Shown here: positions 53,419 to 62,658 of the stretch, in pieces
Layout: every line of letters begins with the position of its first letter
Numbering within the stretch: the stretch's first letter is position 1
NCBI RefSeq assembly: GCF_000527175.1
Contig: NZ_AZUR01000001.1
Span: 3,435,001 to 3,499,000 of the forward strand
Direction of reading: 5' to 3'
Length of the DNA stretch: 64,000 bases
From: Pseudogulbenkiania sp. MAI-1
Lineage (GTDB): Bacteria; Pseudomonadota; Gammaproteobacteria; Burkholderiales; Chromobacteriaceae
The notes under the pieces: model-generated
Seen by the model: only the letters and a program-made list of their open reading frames with translations
What the model was told of the DNA's origin: nothing
Database searches by the model: none
Program-made: the position numbers and the translations under genes

Positions 53419-54729
53419 TCAGCCGTTGAGTTCTTCCATACGCAGACGCACCACCTTGCCTGCCACGCTGTCGAGTGCCTCGATCGCGGCGATGGCCTGG
53501 TTGACCCGCTTTTCCTGCACGCGGTGGGTCAGGATCACCACCTCGGCGGAACCGTCGGCCACCGCGCCCTTCTGGATCAACGCCTCGATCGAGATGCCGT
53601 TGTCGGCCAACAGGCGGGTGATCTCGGCCAGCACGCCGGCGCGGTCGGCGGCGGCGATGCGCAGGTAGTAGGAGCTGTGGATCTCGTCGATCGGCAGGAT
53701 CGGCGTGTCTTGCAGACGGTCCGGCTGGAACGCCAGGTGCGGCACGCGGTGCTCGGGGTCGGCGGTCAACAGGCGGGTCACGTCGACAATGTCGGCGACC
53801 ACGGCCGAAGCGGTCGGCAGCGCGCCGGCGCCGGCGCCGTAGTACAGGGTCGGGCCGATGGCGTCGCCCTTGGCCATCACCGCGTTCATCACGCCGTTGA
53901 CGTTGGCGATCAGGCGGTCTTCCGGGATCAGCGTCGGGTGCACGCGCAGCTCGATGCCGGCGTCGGTGCGGCGGGTCAGGCCCAGCAGCTTGACGCGGTA
54001 GCCCAGTTCTTCGGCGTACTTGATGTCGCGCCCGTCGAGCTGGCTGATGCCTTCGAGGTAGCACTTGTCGAACTGCATCGGGATACCGAAGGCGATCGAC
54101 GCCATGATGGTGAGCTTGTGGCCGGCGTCGTGGCCTTCGATGTCGAAGGTCGGGTCGGCTTCGGCGTAGCCCAGGCGCTGCGCTTCGGCCAGCACGTCGG
54201 CGAAGCTCGCGCCCTTGTCGCGCATCTCGGTCAGGATGAAGTTGGAGGTGCCGTTGATGATGCCGGCGATCCACTCGATGCGGTTGGCCGACAGGCCTTC
54301 GCGCAGCGCCTTGATGATCGGGATGCCGCCGGCCACGGCAGCTTCGAACGCCACCATCACGCCCTTTTCCTGGGCGCGGGCGAAGATTTCATTGCCGTGC
54401 ACGGCCAACAGTTTCTTGTTGGCGGTGACCACGTGCTTGCCGTTCTCGATGGCTTTGAGCACCAGCTCCTTGGCGATGGTGTCGCCGCCGATCAGCTCGA
54501 CCACGATGTCCACGTCGGGATGGTTGACGATCTGCATGGCGTCGTCGACCACCGGCACGTCCGGGCCGACCACTTCGCGCGCGCGCTCGAGTTCGCGGTT
54601 GGCCGCCATGAACAGGCGGATTTCACGGCCGGCGCGGCGGCTGATTTCTTCGGCGTTGCGTTTGAGGACGGTCGCGGTACCACCGCCGACCGTCCCTACT
54701 CCCATCAGACCAATATTGATCGGCTGCAT
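53419..54729 (-). CDS. hom: Homoserine dehydrogenase Hom
   Basis: 436 residues, monofunctional. NAD(P)-binding motif GLMGVGTVGGGTA at the N-terminus, catalytic domain with FEAAVAGGIPIIKALREGL and ANRIEWIAGIINGT, and a C-terminal ACT domain (about 350-425) for threonine feedback. The ATG at 54729 gives the family start. Operon hom-thrC. Confidence 0.97.
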   Translation of the reverse strand: MQPINIGLMGVGTVGGGTATVLKRNAEEISRRAGREIRLFMAANRELERAREVVGPDVPVVDDAMQIVNHPDVDIVVELIGGDTIAKELVLKAIENGKHVVTANKKLLAVHGNEIFARAQEKGVMVAFEAAVAGGIPIIKALREGLSANRIEWIAGIINGTSNFILTEMRDKGASFADVLAEAQRLGYAEADPTFDIEGHDAGHKLTIMASIAFGIPMQFDKCYLEGISQLDGRDIKYAEELGYRVKLLGLTRRTDAGIELRVHPTLIPEDRLIANVNGVMNAVMAKGDAIGPTLYYGAGAGALPTASAVVADIVDVTRLLTADPEHRVPHLAFQPDRLQDTPILPIDEIHSSYYLRIAAADRAGVLAEITRLLADNGISIEALIQKGAVADGSAEVVILTHRVQEKRVNQAIAAIEALDSVAGKVVRLRMEELNG

Positions 54730-54834
54730 GGCATCTCCTGAATTGATGAATAGTGTCAGATTTTTTATGTATCCCCGGCTCAAGGCCAACCGGCAAGGGC
54801 GCGGAGCGCTTGCCGCTGGGTCCTGCGCCTAAAC

Positions 54835-54864
54835 AAAAGAGGGAGCCCGCCGGCCCCCTCTTTT
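54835..54864 (-). terminator. Terminator after the aminotransferase gene
   Basis: 9-bp stem AAAAGAGGG/CCCTCTTTT with T's on both flanks; probably bidirectional in structure. Confidence 0.85.
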
Positions 54865-54926
54865 ACTGCCGTACTGCAGCACCCATTGTGCCACGATCAT
54901 GCTGCGCGTGACGTTAAAACTTGCCC

Positions 54927-56156
54927 TTAATCAGTACCATGGCGCTTGCGATAGTTCTCGAGGAAGCGCGCGATGCGGCCGATGGCTTCGATCAGGTCGT
55001 CGCTGTTGGGCAGGAACACCACGCGGAAGTGGTCCGGGGCGATCCAGTTGAAGCCGGAGCCCTGCACCAGCAGCACCTTTTCCTCCTGCAGCAGCTCCAG
55101 AATGAACTGCTGGTCGTCGCTGATCGGATAGACCTTCGGGTCGAGCTTCGGGAACAGGTAGAGCGCCCCCTGCGGCTTGACGCAGCTGACGCCGGGAATC
55201 GCCGTCAGCAACTCGTACGCCAGGTCGCGCTGACGCGCCAGCCGCCCACCCGGCGCCACCAGATCGTCGATGCTCTGGTAGCCACCCAGCGCGGTCTGGA
55301 TGGCGAACTGGGCCGGCACGTTGGCGCACAAGCGCATCGAGGCCAGCATGTTGAGGCCTTCGATGTAATCCTTGGCATGCTTCTTCTCGCCCGACAGGAT
55401 CATCCAGCCGGCGCGGTAGCCGCAGGCGCGGTAGTTCTTGGACAGGCCGTTGAGCGTGACGCACAGCACGTCCGGCGCCAGGCTGGCGATCGAGGTGTGG
55501 CGCACCTCGTCGTACAGCACCTTGTCGTAGATTTCGTCGGCGTAGATGATCAGCTGGTGCTGGCGCGCCAGCTCGACGATCTCGGCCAGGAGTTCGGGCG
55601 GATAGACCGCGCCGGTCGGGTTGTTGGGGTTGATGACGACGATGGCGCGGGTATTGGCGGTGATCTTGGCGCGGATGTCCTCGATGTCGGGGAACCAGCC
55701 GGCCTCCTCGTCGCACACGTAGTGCACCGCCTTGCCGCCGGCCAGGCTGACCGCGGCGGTCCACAGCGGGTAGTCCGGCGCCGGCACCAGCACCTCGTCG
55801 CCGCCGTCGAGCAGGGCCTGCATCACCATCACGATCAGCTCGGACGCGCCGTTGCCGATATAGATGTCTTCCATCGCCACGTTGGGCAGGTGCTTCTGCT
55901 GGGCGTAATGCATGATCGCCTTACGCGCGGCGAACAGACCCTTGGAATCGCTGTAGCCCGAGGCATCCGGCAGGTTGGAGATCACGTCCTCGATGATCTC
56001 GTCCGGGGCGAAGAAGCCGAACGGCGCCGGGTTGCCGATGTTGAGCTTGATGATGCGGTGGCCTTCTTCCTCCATCTTCTTGGCGTGCTCGAGGACCGGA
56101 CCGCGGATGTCGTAACAGACGTTGGCGAGTTTTTGCGATTTGTGTACAGGCTGCAT
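54927..56156 (-). CDS. alaA: PLP-dependent aminotransferase, AlaA-like (glutamate-pyruvate type)
   Basis: 409 residues of aminotransferase class I/II. LANVCYDIRGPVL and LNIGNPAPFGF at the N-terminus, NPNNPTGAVYPPEL, and the PLP Lys in NGLSKNYRACGYRAGW match E. coli AlaA. The ATG at 56156 matches that length; a TTG at 56234 with an AGGGGA site would add 26 basic residues and could be the real start. Transcribed toward hom. Confidence 0.9.
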   Translation of the reverse strand: MQPVHKSQKLANVCYDIRGPVLEHAKKMEEEGHRIIKLNIGNPAPFGFFAPDEIIEDVISNLPDASGYSDSKGLFAARKAIMHYAQQKHLPNVAMEDIYIGNGASELIVMVMQALLDGGDEVLVPAPDYPLWTAAVSLAGGKAVHYVCDEEAGWFPDIEDIRAKITANTRAIVVINPNNPTGAVYPPELLAEIVELARQHQLIIYADEIYDKVLYDEVRHTSIASLAPDVLCVTLNGLSKNYRACGYRAGWMILSGEKKHAKDYIEGLNMLASMRLCANVPAQFAIQTALGGYQSIDDLVAPGGRLARQRDLAYELLTAIPGVSCVKPQGALYLFPKLDPKVYPISDDQQFILELLQEEKVLLVQGSGFNWIAPDHFRVVFLPNSDDLIEAIGRIARFLENYRKRHGTD

Positions 56157-56373
56157 GGCAGAGTCGTTAACCGTGGTAATCCGCCCGCCGGAACCCTTGG
56201 CCCGTTTGCGGCGACGCGGTGAGTGTTCGTTCAAGATTCATCCCCTGGGTGCGGCAAACACAACGGCGCCGGCGTAAAGCCGGCGGTCGTCCTTGGCGGC
56301 GGGTCAAGCTATAATCGTATCCGAATACGTGGTGCACTGCACTAGCCGCAGATCCCGTTCAGAAAGCCCTGCA

Positions 56374-56739
56374 ATGAAACTACATCAAGCCACCGGACAA
56401 GGCCAGAACCTGTTCACCGGCTACGGCGAAGGCCATGTCCTGATCAACAAGATCCGCCACGACGGCAACCTCGTGGTCACGCCGGACGAGGTCCGGCCGT
56501 GGGCGCCGGCCAGCTTCGAAGAACTGGCCAGCGAACATTTCACCGTGCTGCTCGAACTGGAACCGGAAGTCGTGCTGTTCGGCAGCGGCGCGCGCCTGCG
56601 CTTTCCCCATCCGCGCCTGACGGCCGAGCTGACCAACGCCGGCATCGGCGTCGAGGTGATGGACACCCAGGCCGCCTGCCGCACCTTCAACATCCTGCTG
56701 GCGGAAGACCGCCGGGTGATCGTGGCGCTGTTCAGCTAA
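56374..56739 (+). CDS. Mth938-like domain protein (DUF498)
   Basis: A 121-residue protein. The Mth938 fold is recognisable from GYGEGHVLINKIRHDGNLVVTPDEV and VVLFGSGARLRFPHPRL. Function is unknown; relatives include mitochondrial NDUFAF3 (complex I assembly), so a role in respiration is a guess. AGAAAG ribosome site. Confidence 0.88.
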   Translation: MKLHQATGQGQNLFTGYGEGHVLINKIRHDGNLVVTPDEVRPWAPASFEELASEHFTVLLELEPEVVLFGSGARLRFPHPRLTAELTNAGIGVEVMDTQAACRTFNILLAEDRRVIVALFS

Positions 56740-56765
56740 CCGCCCGGTTTTCCCCGCCTCACGCG

Positions 56766-56802
56766 ACAACGCCGCTGTCCTGGCCACAGGCAGCGGCGTT
56801 GT
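56766..56802. terminator. Hairpin between the Mth938-like gene and ubiB
   Basis: 12-bp stem ACAACGCCGCTG/CAGCGGCGTTGT with a 13-nt loop between convergent genes; no long T-run on either side. Confidence 0.7.
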
Positions 56803-56827
56803 TCGTCTGACGGCATGGCGGTGGCGC

Positions 56828-58354
56828 TTACAGCCAATCGCGCAGCAGCAATACCGCTAAGAGCAGCGCGATCAGCGCCAGCCGGAAGTTCTGCCGCTTC
56901 TGCTCGCGCATCAGGTGCATGTAGCCCTCGATCAACAGCTCGCCGCGGCTCGCCGAGAGCACCTCGTTGAGCTTGCGCGGCAGTGCCGGCAAGGTCGTCG
57001 CCCATTGCGGCGCCTCGTGGCGGAGGGTCTTGATCAGGCCGCGCCAGCCGATCTGCTCGTTCATCCACTTGGTCAGGAAGGGTTTGGCGGTATCCCACAG
57101 GTCGAGGTTGGGGTCGAGCTGGCGCCCCAGCCCCTCGATGTTGAGCAGGGTCTTCTGCAGCAACACCAGCTGCGGCTGAATCTCGACATTGAAGCGGCGG
57201 CTGGTCTCGAACAGGCGCAGCAGCACCAGGCCGAACGAGATCTCGGACAGCGGCTTCTCGAAGATCGGCTCGCACACCGTGCGCACCGCCGCCTCCAGTT
57301 CCTCGGCGCGCGTTTCCTTGGGCACCCAGCCCGATTCGATGTGGGCGGTGGCGACGCGGTGGTAGTCGCGGTTGAAGAAGGCGAGGAAGTTGACCGCGAG
57401 GTAGTGCTTGTCGACGTCGGTGAGCGAACCGACGATGCCGAAGTCGAGCGCGATGTAGCGCCCGTCCGGCGCCACGAAGATGTTGCCCGGGTGCATGTCG
57501 GCGTGGAAGAAGCCGTGGCGGAACACCTGGGTGAAGAAGATCTCGACGCCGAAGCGGGACAGTTTCTTCAGATCGATGCCCTGCTCGCGCAGGCGCTCGA
57601 TCTGGCCGACCGGCGTGCCGTGCATCCACTCCAGCGTCAGCACCTCGCGCGTGGTGTAGTCGTAGAACACCTCGGGCACGATCAGCTGGTCAGAACCCAG
57701 GAAGTTGCGGCGCAGCTGCGAGGCGTTGGCGGCCTCGTGCATCATGTCGAGCTCGTCGTGCAGGTACTTGTCGAACTCACCGACCACCTCGCGCGGCTTG
57801 AGGCGCTTGCCGTCGACGAAGAAGCGCTCGACCCAGCCCGCCAGCGTGCGCATCAGCGCCAGGTCCTGCTCGATCACCGGCTGGATGCCGGGGCGCAGCA
57901 CCTTGACCGCCACCTCCCGTCCCTTGCTGCCATCCGGCAGCCTGAGCCAGGCCCTGTGCACCTGCGCCACCGAGGCGCTGGCGACCGGCACGTCGTTGAA
58001 GTCGGCGTAGAGGTGGTCGACCGGTCGGCCAAAACTCTGCTCGATCACCTGGCGCGCCAGCGCGCCGTCGAACGGCGGCACCTTGTCCTGCAGCCGCGCC
58101 AGCTCGTCGGCGTAGTCGGCGGGCAGCAGGTCGCGCCGGGTGGACAGCACCTGGCCGAACTTGACGAAGATCGGCCCCAGGCTCTCCAGCGCCTCGCGCA
58201 CGCGCTGCGGCAGCGGCGCCGAGGTGTCGCGGCGCAGCGGGCAGAAGCGGAACAGGGTATGGACGAAGCCGAGCCGGGAATGGCCCTCGAAGAAATCGTC
58301 GAGGCCGTAACGGTAGAAAGTGGAAACGATCTTGATGAAACGCGAAATCCGCAT
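56828..58354 (-). CDS. ubiB: Ubiquinone biosynthesis accessory kinase-like protein UbiB
   Basis: 508 residues, ABC1/ADCK family. KxGQ motif FVKFGQVLSTRRDLLP, the Ala-rich loop VASASVAQVHRA, the catalytic-type HADMHPGNIF and ALDFGIVGSL, and a C-terminal membrane helix (LALIALLLAVLLLRDWL). It assists late ubiquinone steps at the membrane. 15 nt after ubiJ. Confidence 0.96.
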   Translation of the reverse strand: MRISRFIKIVSTFYRYGLDDFFEGHSRLGFVHTLFRFCPLRRDTSAPLPQRVREALESLGPIFVKFGQVLSTRRDLLPADYADELARLQDKVPPFDGALARQVIEQSFGRPVDHLYADFNDVPVASASVAQVHRAWLRLPDGSKGREVAVKVLRPGIQPVIEQDLALMRTLAGWVERFFVDGKRLKPREVVGEFDKYLHDELDMMHEAANASQLRRNFLGSDQLIVPEVFYDYTTREVLTLEWMHGTPVGQIERLREQGIDLKKLSRFGVEIFFTQVFRHGFFHADMHPGNIFVAPDGRYIALDFGIVGSLTDVDKHYLAVNFLAFFNRDYHRVATAHIESGWVPKETRAEELEAAVRTVCEPIFEKPLSEISFGLVLLRLFETSRRFNVEIQPQLVLLQKTLLNIEGLGRQLDPNLDLWDTAKPFLTKWMNEQIGWRGLIKTLRHEAPQWATTLPALPRKLNEVLSASRGELLIEGYMHLMREQKRQNFRLALIALLLAVLLLRDWL

Positions 58355-58369
58355 GATCGGCAGGGTGCC

Positions 58370-58948
58370 TTATGAATTCTTCTGATTGACGGCGGCTTCC
58401 AGGGCCGCCAGACGCTTCTCCAGCCGCGCGGCATCGTCGCGCAGCGTGTCCACGGCGTGGACGAAGCCGTCGACCTGCGGCTTCTTGGCGAGCAGCGGCG
58501 CTTCCTCGCGCAGGTGCTCGATCCAGTTCTCGGCCAGGCGCCAGGCGATCTCGCCCTTGACGCCCAGCATGCCGCGCGCCAGTTTTTCCAGACGGCTGGC
58601 GGCGACGTCGCCGACCACGCGCGACAGGTCCTCGGCGGCATCCCACTTGAGCCCGCCGACCAGCCGTGCCACCGCGGTGGCGAGTTCGGTGTCGCCTTCC
58701 AGCGTGATGTCGGCCAGATCGGGCTGACGTCCGCTGAGCGTGGCCACGGCGACACTGTGCTTGAGGCGGATTACTGCCTCCGGTTCGCCCTCGCAGGCGG
58801 CAAGCCAGCCGTCCTCGGTGATCACGCCGCTGACCGCCAGCGGCGGCAAGGCGATGGCCACACGCCGTCCGGAGAAGCGGGCGAACTCCTCCCGCACCAC
58901 CGGGTGCTGGTTCAGCACGTGGTTGAAGGCGGCAATCTGGAGCTTCAT
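58370..58948 (-). CDS. ubiJ: Ubiquinone biosynthesis accessory factor UbiJ (SCP2 domain)
   Basis: 192 residues. The SCP2-type lipid-binding domain (about 15-115) and a C-terminal coiled coil (LRDDAARLEKRLAALEAAV). UbiJ and UbiK hold ubiquinone intermediates in a soluble complex. GAGGATCATGAC precedes the ATG. The upstream 182 nt hold a gene remnant. Confidence 0.92.
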   Translation of the reverse strand: MKLQIAAFNHVLNQHPVVREEFARFSGRRVAIALPPLAVSGVITEDGWLAACEGEPEAVIRLKHSVAVATLSGRQPDLADITLEGDTELATAVARLVGGLKWDAAEDLSRVVGDVAASRLEKLARGMLGVKGEIAWRLAENWIEHLREEAPLLAKKPQVDGFVHAVDTLRDDAARLEKRLAALEAAVNQKNS

Positions 58949-58991
58949 GTCATGATCCTCGAATGACGATACGATGCCTCGGCCGACCGGC

Positions 58992-59129
58992 TCAGGTCTT
59001 CAGCCGGGCAAACAGCAGGTTGACGCCCAGCGCCACGAACAGGCCGCCACAGACCCGGTCGAGCCAGCGCGACACGCTGCTGCCGCGCAGCCCTTGCCCC
59101 AGCCACGCCAGACCGCAGCACCAGAGATG
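58992..59129 (-). pseudogene. C-terminal remnant of a LysE/RhtB-family exporter
   Basis: About 45 codons read in frame to a TGA at 58994-58992: hydrophobic WCCGLAWLGQGLRG, then SRWLDRVCGGLFVALGVNLL, the usual last helix of LysE-family exporters. No start codon or N-terminal helices are present because ubiE ends at 59131. This is a leftover of a gene that once stood between ubiE and ubiJ. Confidence 0.7.
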
Positions 59130-59130
59130 C

Positions 59131-59865
59131 TCAGAACTTGTAGCCCTTGTGCAGCGCCACCACCCCGGCCGACAGATTATAGTAGTCGACCTTGCCGAAA
59201 CCGGCGTCGAGCATCATCTGCTTCAGCATCTCCTGGTCCGGGTGCATGCGGATCGACTCGGCGAGATACTGGTAACTGGCGGCGTCGTTGGCGACCAGCT
59301 TGCCCATGATCGGCAGCGCCTTGAACGAGTACAGATCGTAGAACGGCGACAGCGGCTTCCACACCTTGGAGAACTCCAGCACCAGCAGCTTGCCGCCCGG
59401 CTTGAGCACGCGGTGCATCTCCTTCAGCGCCACGTCCTTGTGCGTCATGTTGCGCAGGCCGAAGGCCACCGACACCAGGTTGAAGTAGTTGTCCGGGAAC
59501 GGCAGCTTCTCGCCGTCGGCCAGCGCCACCGGCAACACGATGCCTTCGTCCAGCAGGCGGTCGCGGCCCACGGTCAGCATCGAGCTGTTGATGTCGGTCA
59601 GCCACACCTCGCCGGTCTTGCCGACGCGCTGGGCCCAGCCGCGCGACAGGTCGCCGGTACCGCCGGCGATGTCGAGCACCTTGTCGCCCGGCTTGACGCC
59701 GGCGGTGTTGAGCGTGAAGTGCTTCCACACCCGGTGCAGGCCGCCCGACATCAGGTCGTTCATCACGTCGTACTTCTTGGCCACCGAATGGAACACCTCG
59801 GCCACCTTACCGGCCTTCTCGCTCTCGTCGACCGTCTTGAAACCGAAATGCGTCTGCTTGTCCAT
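59131..59865 (-). CDS. ubiE: Ubiquinone/menaquinone C-methyltransferase UbiE
   Basis: 244 residues, SAM-dependent. VLDIAGGTGDLSRGWAQR is motif I, with NSSMLTVGRDRLLDEG, FGLRNMTHKDVALKEMHRVL and GGKLLVLEFSKV. It methylates the benzoquinone ring. The DUF971 gene is 2 nt upstream. Confidence 0.97.
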   Translation of the reverse strand: MDKQTHFGFKTVDESEKAGKVAEVFHSVAKKYDVMNDLMSGGLHRVWKHFTLNTAGVKPGDKVLDIAGGTGDLSRGWAQRVGKTGEVWLTDINSSMLTVGRDRLLDEGIVLPVALADGEKLPFPDNYFNLVSVAFGLRNMTHKDVALKEMHRVLKPGGKLLVLEFSKVWKPLSPFYDLYSFKALPIMGKLVANDAASYQYLAESIRMHPDQEMLKQMMLDAGFGKVDYYNLSAGVVALHKGYKF

Positions 59866-59867
59866 GC

Positions 59868-60248
59868 TTACTCCCTGCTCGCGCCGGCGGCGGCGAGTCG
59901 ATCAAGATAATCCTGCCAGTACTGGTCGTGCTTGACGCCCAGTTCGTATAAATAGGCCCAGCCGTAAAGCCCGCTGTCGTGGCCATCGTCGAAGGTGATC
60001 TTCAGCGCGTAGTGGCCGACCGGCTCCAGCGCGGTGATGCCGACGTGGCGCTTGCCGACCTGCAGCACCTCGTTGCCGACGCCATGGCCGCGCACCTCGG
60101 CCGAGGGCGAGTAGACGCGCAGGTATTCGCACGGCAGCTCGAAGCGGGCGCCGTCGTCGAAAGTGATTTCCAGTACTTTCGATTGGGTGTGCAGTTTGAT
60201 TTCCGTCGGAAGCGGTGTGCTGCTCGCTGCGGCCATGATGTGCTCCAT
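59868..60248 (-). CDS. DUF971 protein (gamma-butyrobetaine hydroxylase-like N-terminal domain)
   Basis: 126 residues. LHTQSKVLEITFDDGARFELP, EYLRVYSPSAEVRGHG and VGHYALKITFDDGHDSGLYGW define DUF971. The family occurs with ubiquinone genes in proteobacteria, and its location 2 nt before ubiE fits. No catalytic domain; function unknown. Confidence 0.9.
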   Translation of the reverse strand: MEHIMAAASSTPLPTEIKLHTQSKVLEITFDDGARFELPCEYLRVYSPSAEVRGHGVGNEVLQVGKRHVGITALEPVGHYALKITFDDGHDSGLYGWAYLYELGVKHDQYWQDYLDRLAAAGASRE

Positions 60249-60262
60249 CGTGCAAAAACGGC

Positions 60263-60301
60263 GATCAAGGTTGGCCGAAGGCGAAACGGCCAGCCTTGAT
60301 C
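60263..60301 (-). terminator. Hairpin after queA
   Basis: GATCAAGG-T-TGGCCG pairs with CGGCCA-G-CCTTGATC (15 bp with one G-U) around a 9-nt loop; T5 follows 4 nt later on the minus strand. Confidence 0.65.
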
Positions 60302-60305
60302 CGGG

Positions 60306-61331
60306 TCAGTCGGCTTGCCTCTCCAGCAGCATGGCGTCGCCATAGCTGAAAAAACGGTAGCGTTGTTCCACCGCGTGGCGATAGGCGTGGCGGATGGTGT
60401 CCACCCCGGCGAAGGCCGATACCAGCATCAACAGCGTCGACTTGGGCAGGTGGAAATTGGTCAGCAGACGGTCCACCACCTTGAAACGGTACCCCGGCGT
60501 GATGAAGATGTCGGTCTCGCCGCGCCCGGCCGCCAGCGCCCCGCCCTGCGCCGCCGACTCCAGCGCACGCATGCTGGTGGTGCCTACCGCCAGCACCTTG
60601 TGCCCGGCGGCCTGCGCGGCGGCGATGGCGTCGACGGTGGCCGGCGGAATCTCGTAGATCTCGCTGTGCATCTTGTGCTCGGCGATGTTCTCCACCCGCA
60701 CCGGCTGGAAGGTGCCAGCGCCGACGTGCAGCGTCACGTAGGCCAGCGTCACGCCCTTGGCACGCAGTGCGTCCAGCATCTCCTCGGTGAAGTGCAGGCC
60801 GGCGGTCGGCGCCGCCACCGCGCCGCGCTCGCGGGCGTAGACGGTCTGGTAGCGGCCATCGTCATCGGCGTCGGTATCACGCTCGATGTAGGGTGGCAGC
60901 GGCAGCTGGCCCGAGGCCTCGAGGATGTCGAACAGGTTGTCGTCGGCGAGGAAGCGCAGCTTGAACAACTCGCCGACACGCTCCACCATCTCGGCCTGCC
61001 AGCGGCCGGCAAACACGATGCGGCCGCCCGGCTTGGGCGACTTGGACGCACGTACGTGCGCCAGCGCGGTGTGTGCATCCAGCACGCGCTCGATCAGCGC
61101 CTCGACCCTGCCTCCGGACGCCTTCTCGCCGAACAGCCGCGCCTTGATCACACGGGTATCGTTGAACACCATCACGTCGCCCGGCCGGATGCGCTCCAGA
61201 ATGTCGGCGAACGCCAGATCGGCGAGCGTCATGCCGTCCACGTGCAACAGGCGGCTGGTGCCGCGGCGCTCGGGGGGGTGCTGGGCGATCAGCTCATCGG
61301 GCAAGTAGTAGTCGAAATCGGATAACTGCAT
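60306..61331 (-). CDS. queA: tRNA preQ1(34) S-adenosylmethionine ribosyltransferase-isomerase QueA
   Basis: 341 residues; adds the epoxycyclopentane ring to preQ1 in tRNA. Start MQLSDFDYYLPDELIAQHP, then FNDTRVIKARLFG, and PTAGLHFTEEMLDAL. An upstream in-frame stretch was rejected because this start is the family N-terminus. tgt is not in the window. Confidence 0.97.
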   Translation of the reverse strand: MQLSDFDYYLPDELIAQHPPERRGTSRLLHVDGMTLADLAFADILERIRPGDVMVFNDTRVIKARLFGEKASGGRVEALIERVLDAHTALAHVRASKSPKPGGRIVFAGRWQAEMVERVGELFKLRFLADDNLFDILEASGQLPLPPYIERDTDADDDGRYQTVYARERGAVAAPTAGLHFTEEMLDALRAKGVTLAYVTLHVGAGTFQPVRVENIAEHKMHSEIYEIPPATVDAIAAAQAAGHKVLAVGTTSMRALESAAQGGALAAGRGETDIFITPGYRFKVVDRLLTNFHLPKSTLLMLVSAFAGVDTIRHAYRHAVEQRYRFFSYGDAMLLERQAD

Positions 61332-61429
61332 AAGTTCGTGCGGACGGGTAAACCGCAAGATTATACTCTTCCTCGCCGCCTGCTGGCAGCGGTTCGGCAC
61401 GATGCGCCGTCGGCCCGCATGGCATGATT

Positions 61430-61460
61430 TCGCCTGCGGCTGGACTTTCCGCCGCAGGCG
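61430..61460. other. Hairpin upstream of aroQ
   Basis: CGCCTGCGG/CCGCAGGCG, 9-bp stem with a 13-nt loop in the 285-nt queA-aroQ gap, just before a TACAAT -10-like hexamer (61463-61468). No gene is seen in the gap. Confidence 0.5.
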
Positions 61461-61616
61461 ACTACAATGGGCCGGTTGCCGCTGCAGTCCCCACCCTCGC
61501 GGCATTTTCCCCACACCCGCACCACCGCATTCCCTGGGTAAAAAACGGCAAAAGCTGGACATCATGCAGCGAATTGCGGCAAACTCGCGCCCATGATGAA
61601 GAACGGGACGTAAGTC

Positions 61617-62066
61617 TTGACCCCAAAAATCCTTGTTTTGCACGGTCCCAACCTGAACCTGCTAGGGGTTCGGGAGCCTCAGCATTACGGCCGCGACACG
61701 CTCGACGCCATCAACCAGCGCCTGACCGCTCAAGCCCAGGCTGCCGGTTTTGCGCTGGAAGCGCTGCAAAGCAACGCCGAGCACGTGCTGATCGAACGCG
61801 TGCATCAGGCACTCCATGACGGCACCGCGTTCATCCTCATCAATCCCGCCGCGTTCACGCACACCAGCGTGGCCTTGCGGGACGCGCTGGCCGGCGTCAA
61901 GGTTCCGTTCATCGAAATCCACCTATCCAACGTCCACGCCCGTGAACCCTTCCGCCAGCACTCGTATTTTTCCGATCTGGCGGTCGGCGTGATCTGCGGG
62001 CTGGGCGCACACGGCTACGAACTCGCACTGGCGCACGCTGTCAAGCAGCTTGCCACCCGGCCCTGA
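61617..62066 (+). CDS. aroQ: Type II 3-dehydroquinate dehydratase AroQ
   Basis: 149 residues; shikimate pathway. TTG start at 61617: MTPKILVLHGPNLNLLG with the active-site Asn; the catalytic Tyr would be in QHYGRDTL; NPAAFTHTSVALRDAL and EIHLSNVHAREPFR follow. GGGAC ahead of TTG serves as ribosome site. Confidence 0.96.
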   Translation: MTPKILVLHGPNLNLLGVREPQHYGRDTLDAINQRLTAQAQAAGFALEALQSNAEHVLIERVHQALHDGTAFILINPAAFTHTSVALRDALAGVKVPFIEIHLSNVHAREPFRQHSYFSDLAVGVICGLGAHGYELALAHAVKQLATRP

Positions 62067-62106
62067 GTTCCTGCCCCAAATAGAACATCCCATCCGAAGG
62101 ATTGCC

Positions 62107-62568
<462 letters not shown>

Positions 62569-62583
62569 GTCCCAATATCGAGG

Positions 62584-62636
62584 AACGTGAAATGGGAAAA
62601 GTGATCGGCCCGGCCTCACTTTTCGCGTTTCACGTT
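62584..62636. repeat. 21-bp imperfect inverted repeat between accB and accC
   Basis: Left arm 62584-62604 and right arm 62616-62636 are complementary at 19 of 21 positions (AACGTGAAA...AAAAGTGA), with an 11-nt GC-rich loop. The sequence is AT-rich and simple (GTGAAA/TTTCAC) unlike its surroundings; TTTCGCTTTTCACGGG continues the pattern. Confidence 0.85.
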
Positions 62637-62658
62637 TCGCTTTTCACGGGTGTTCCCC

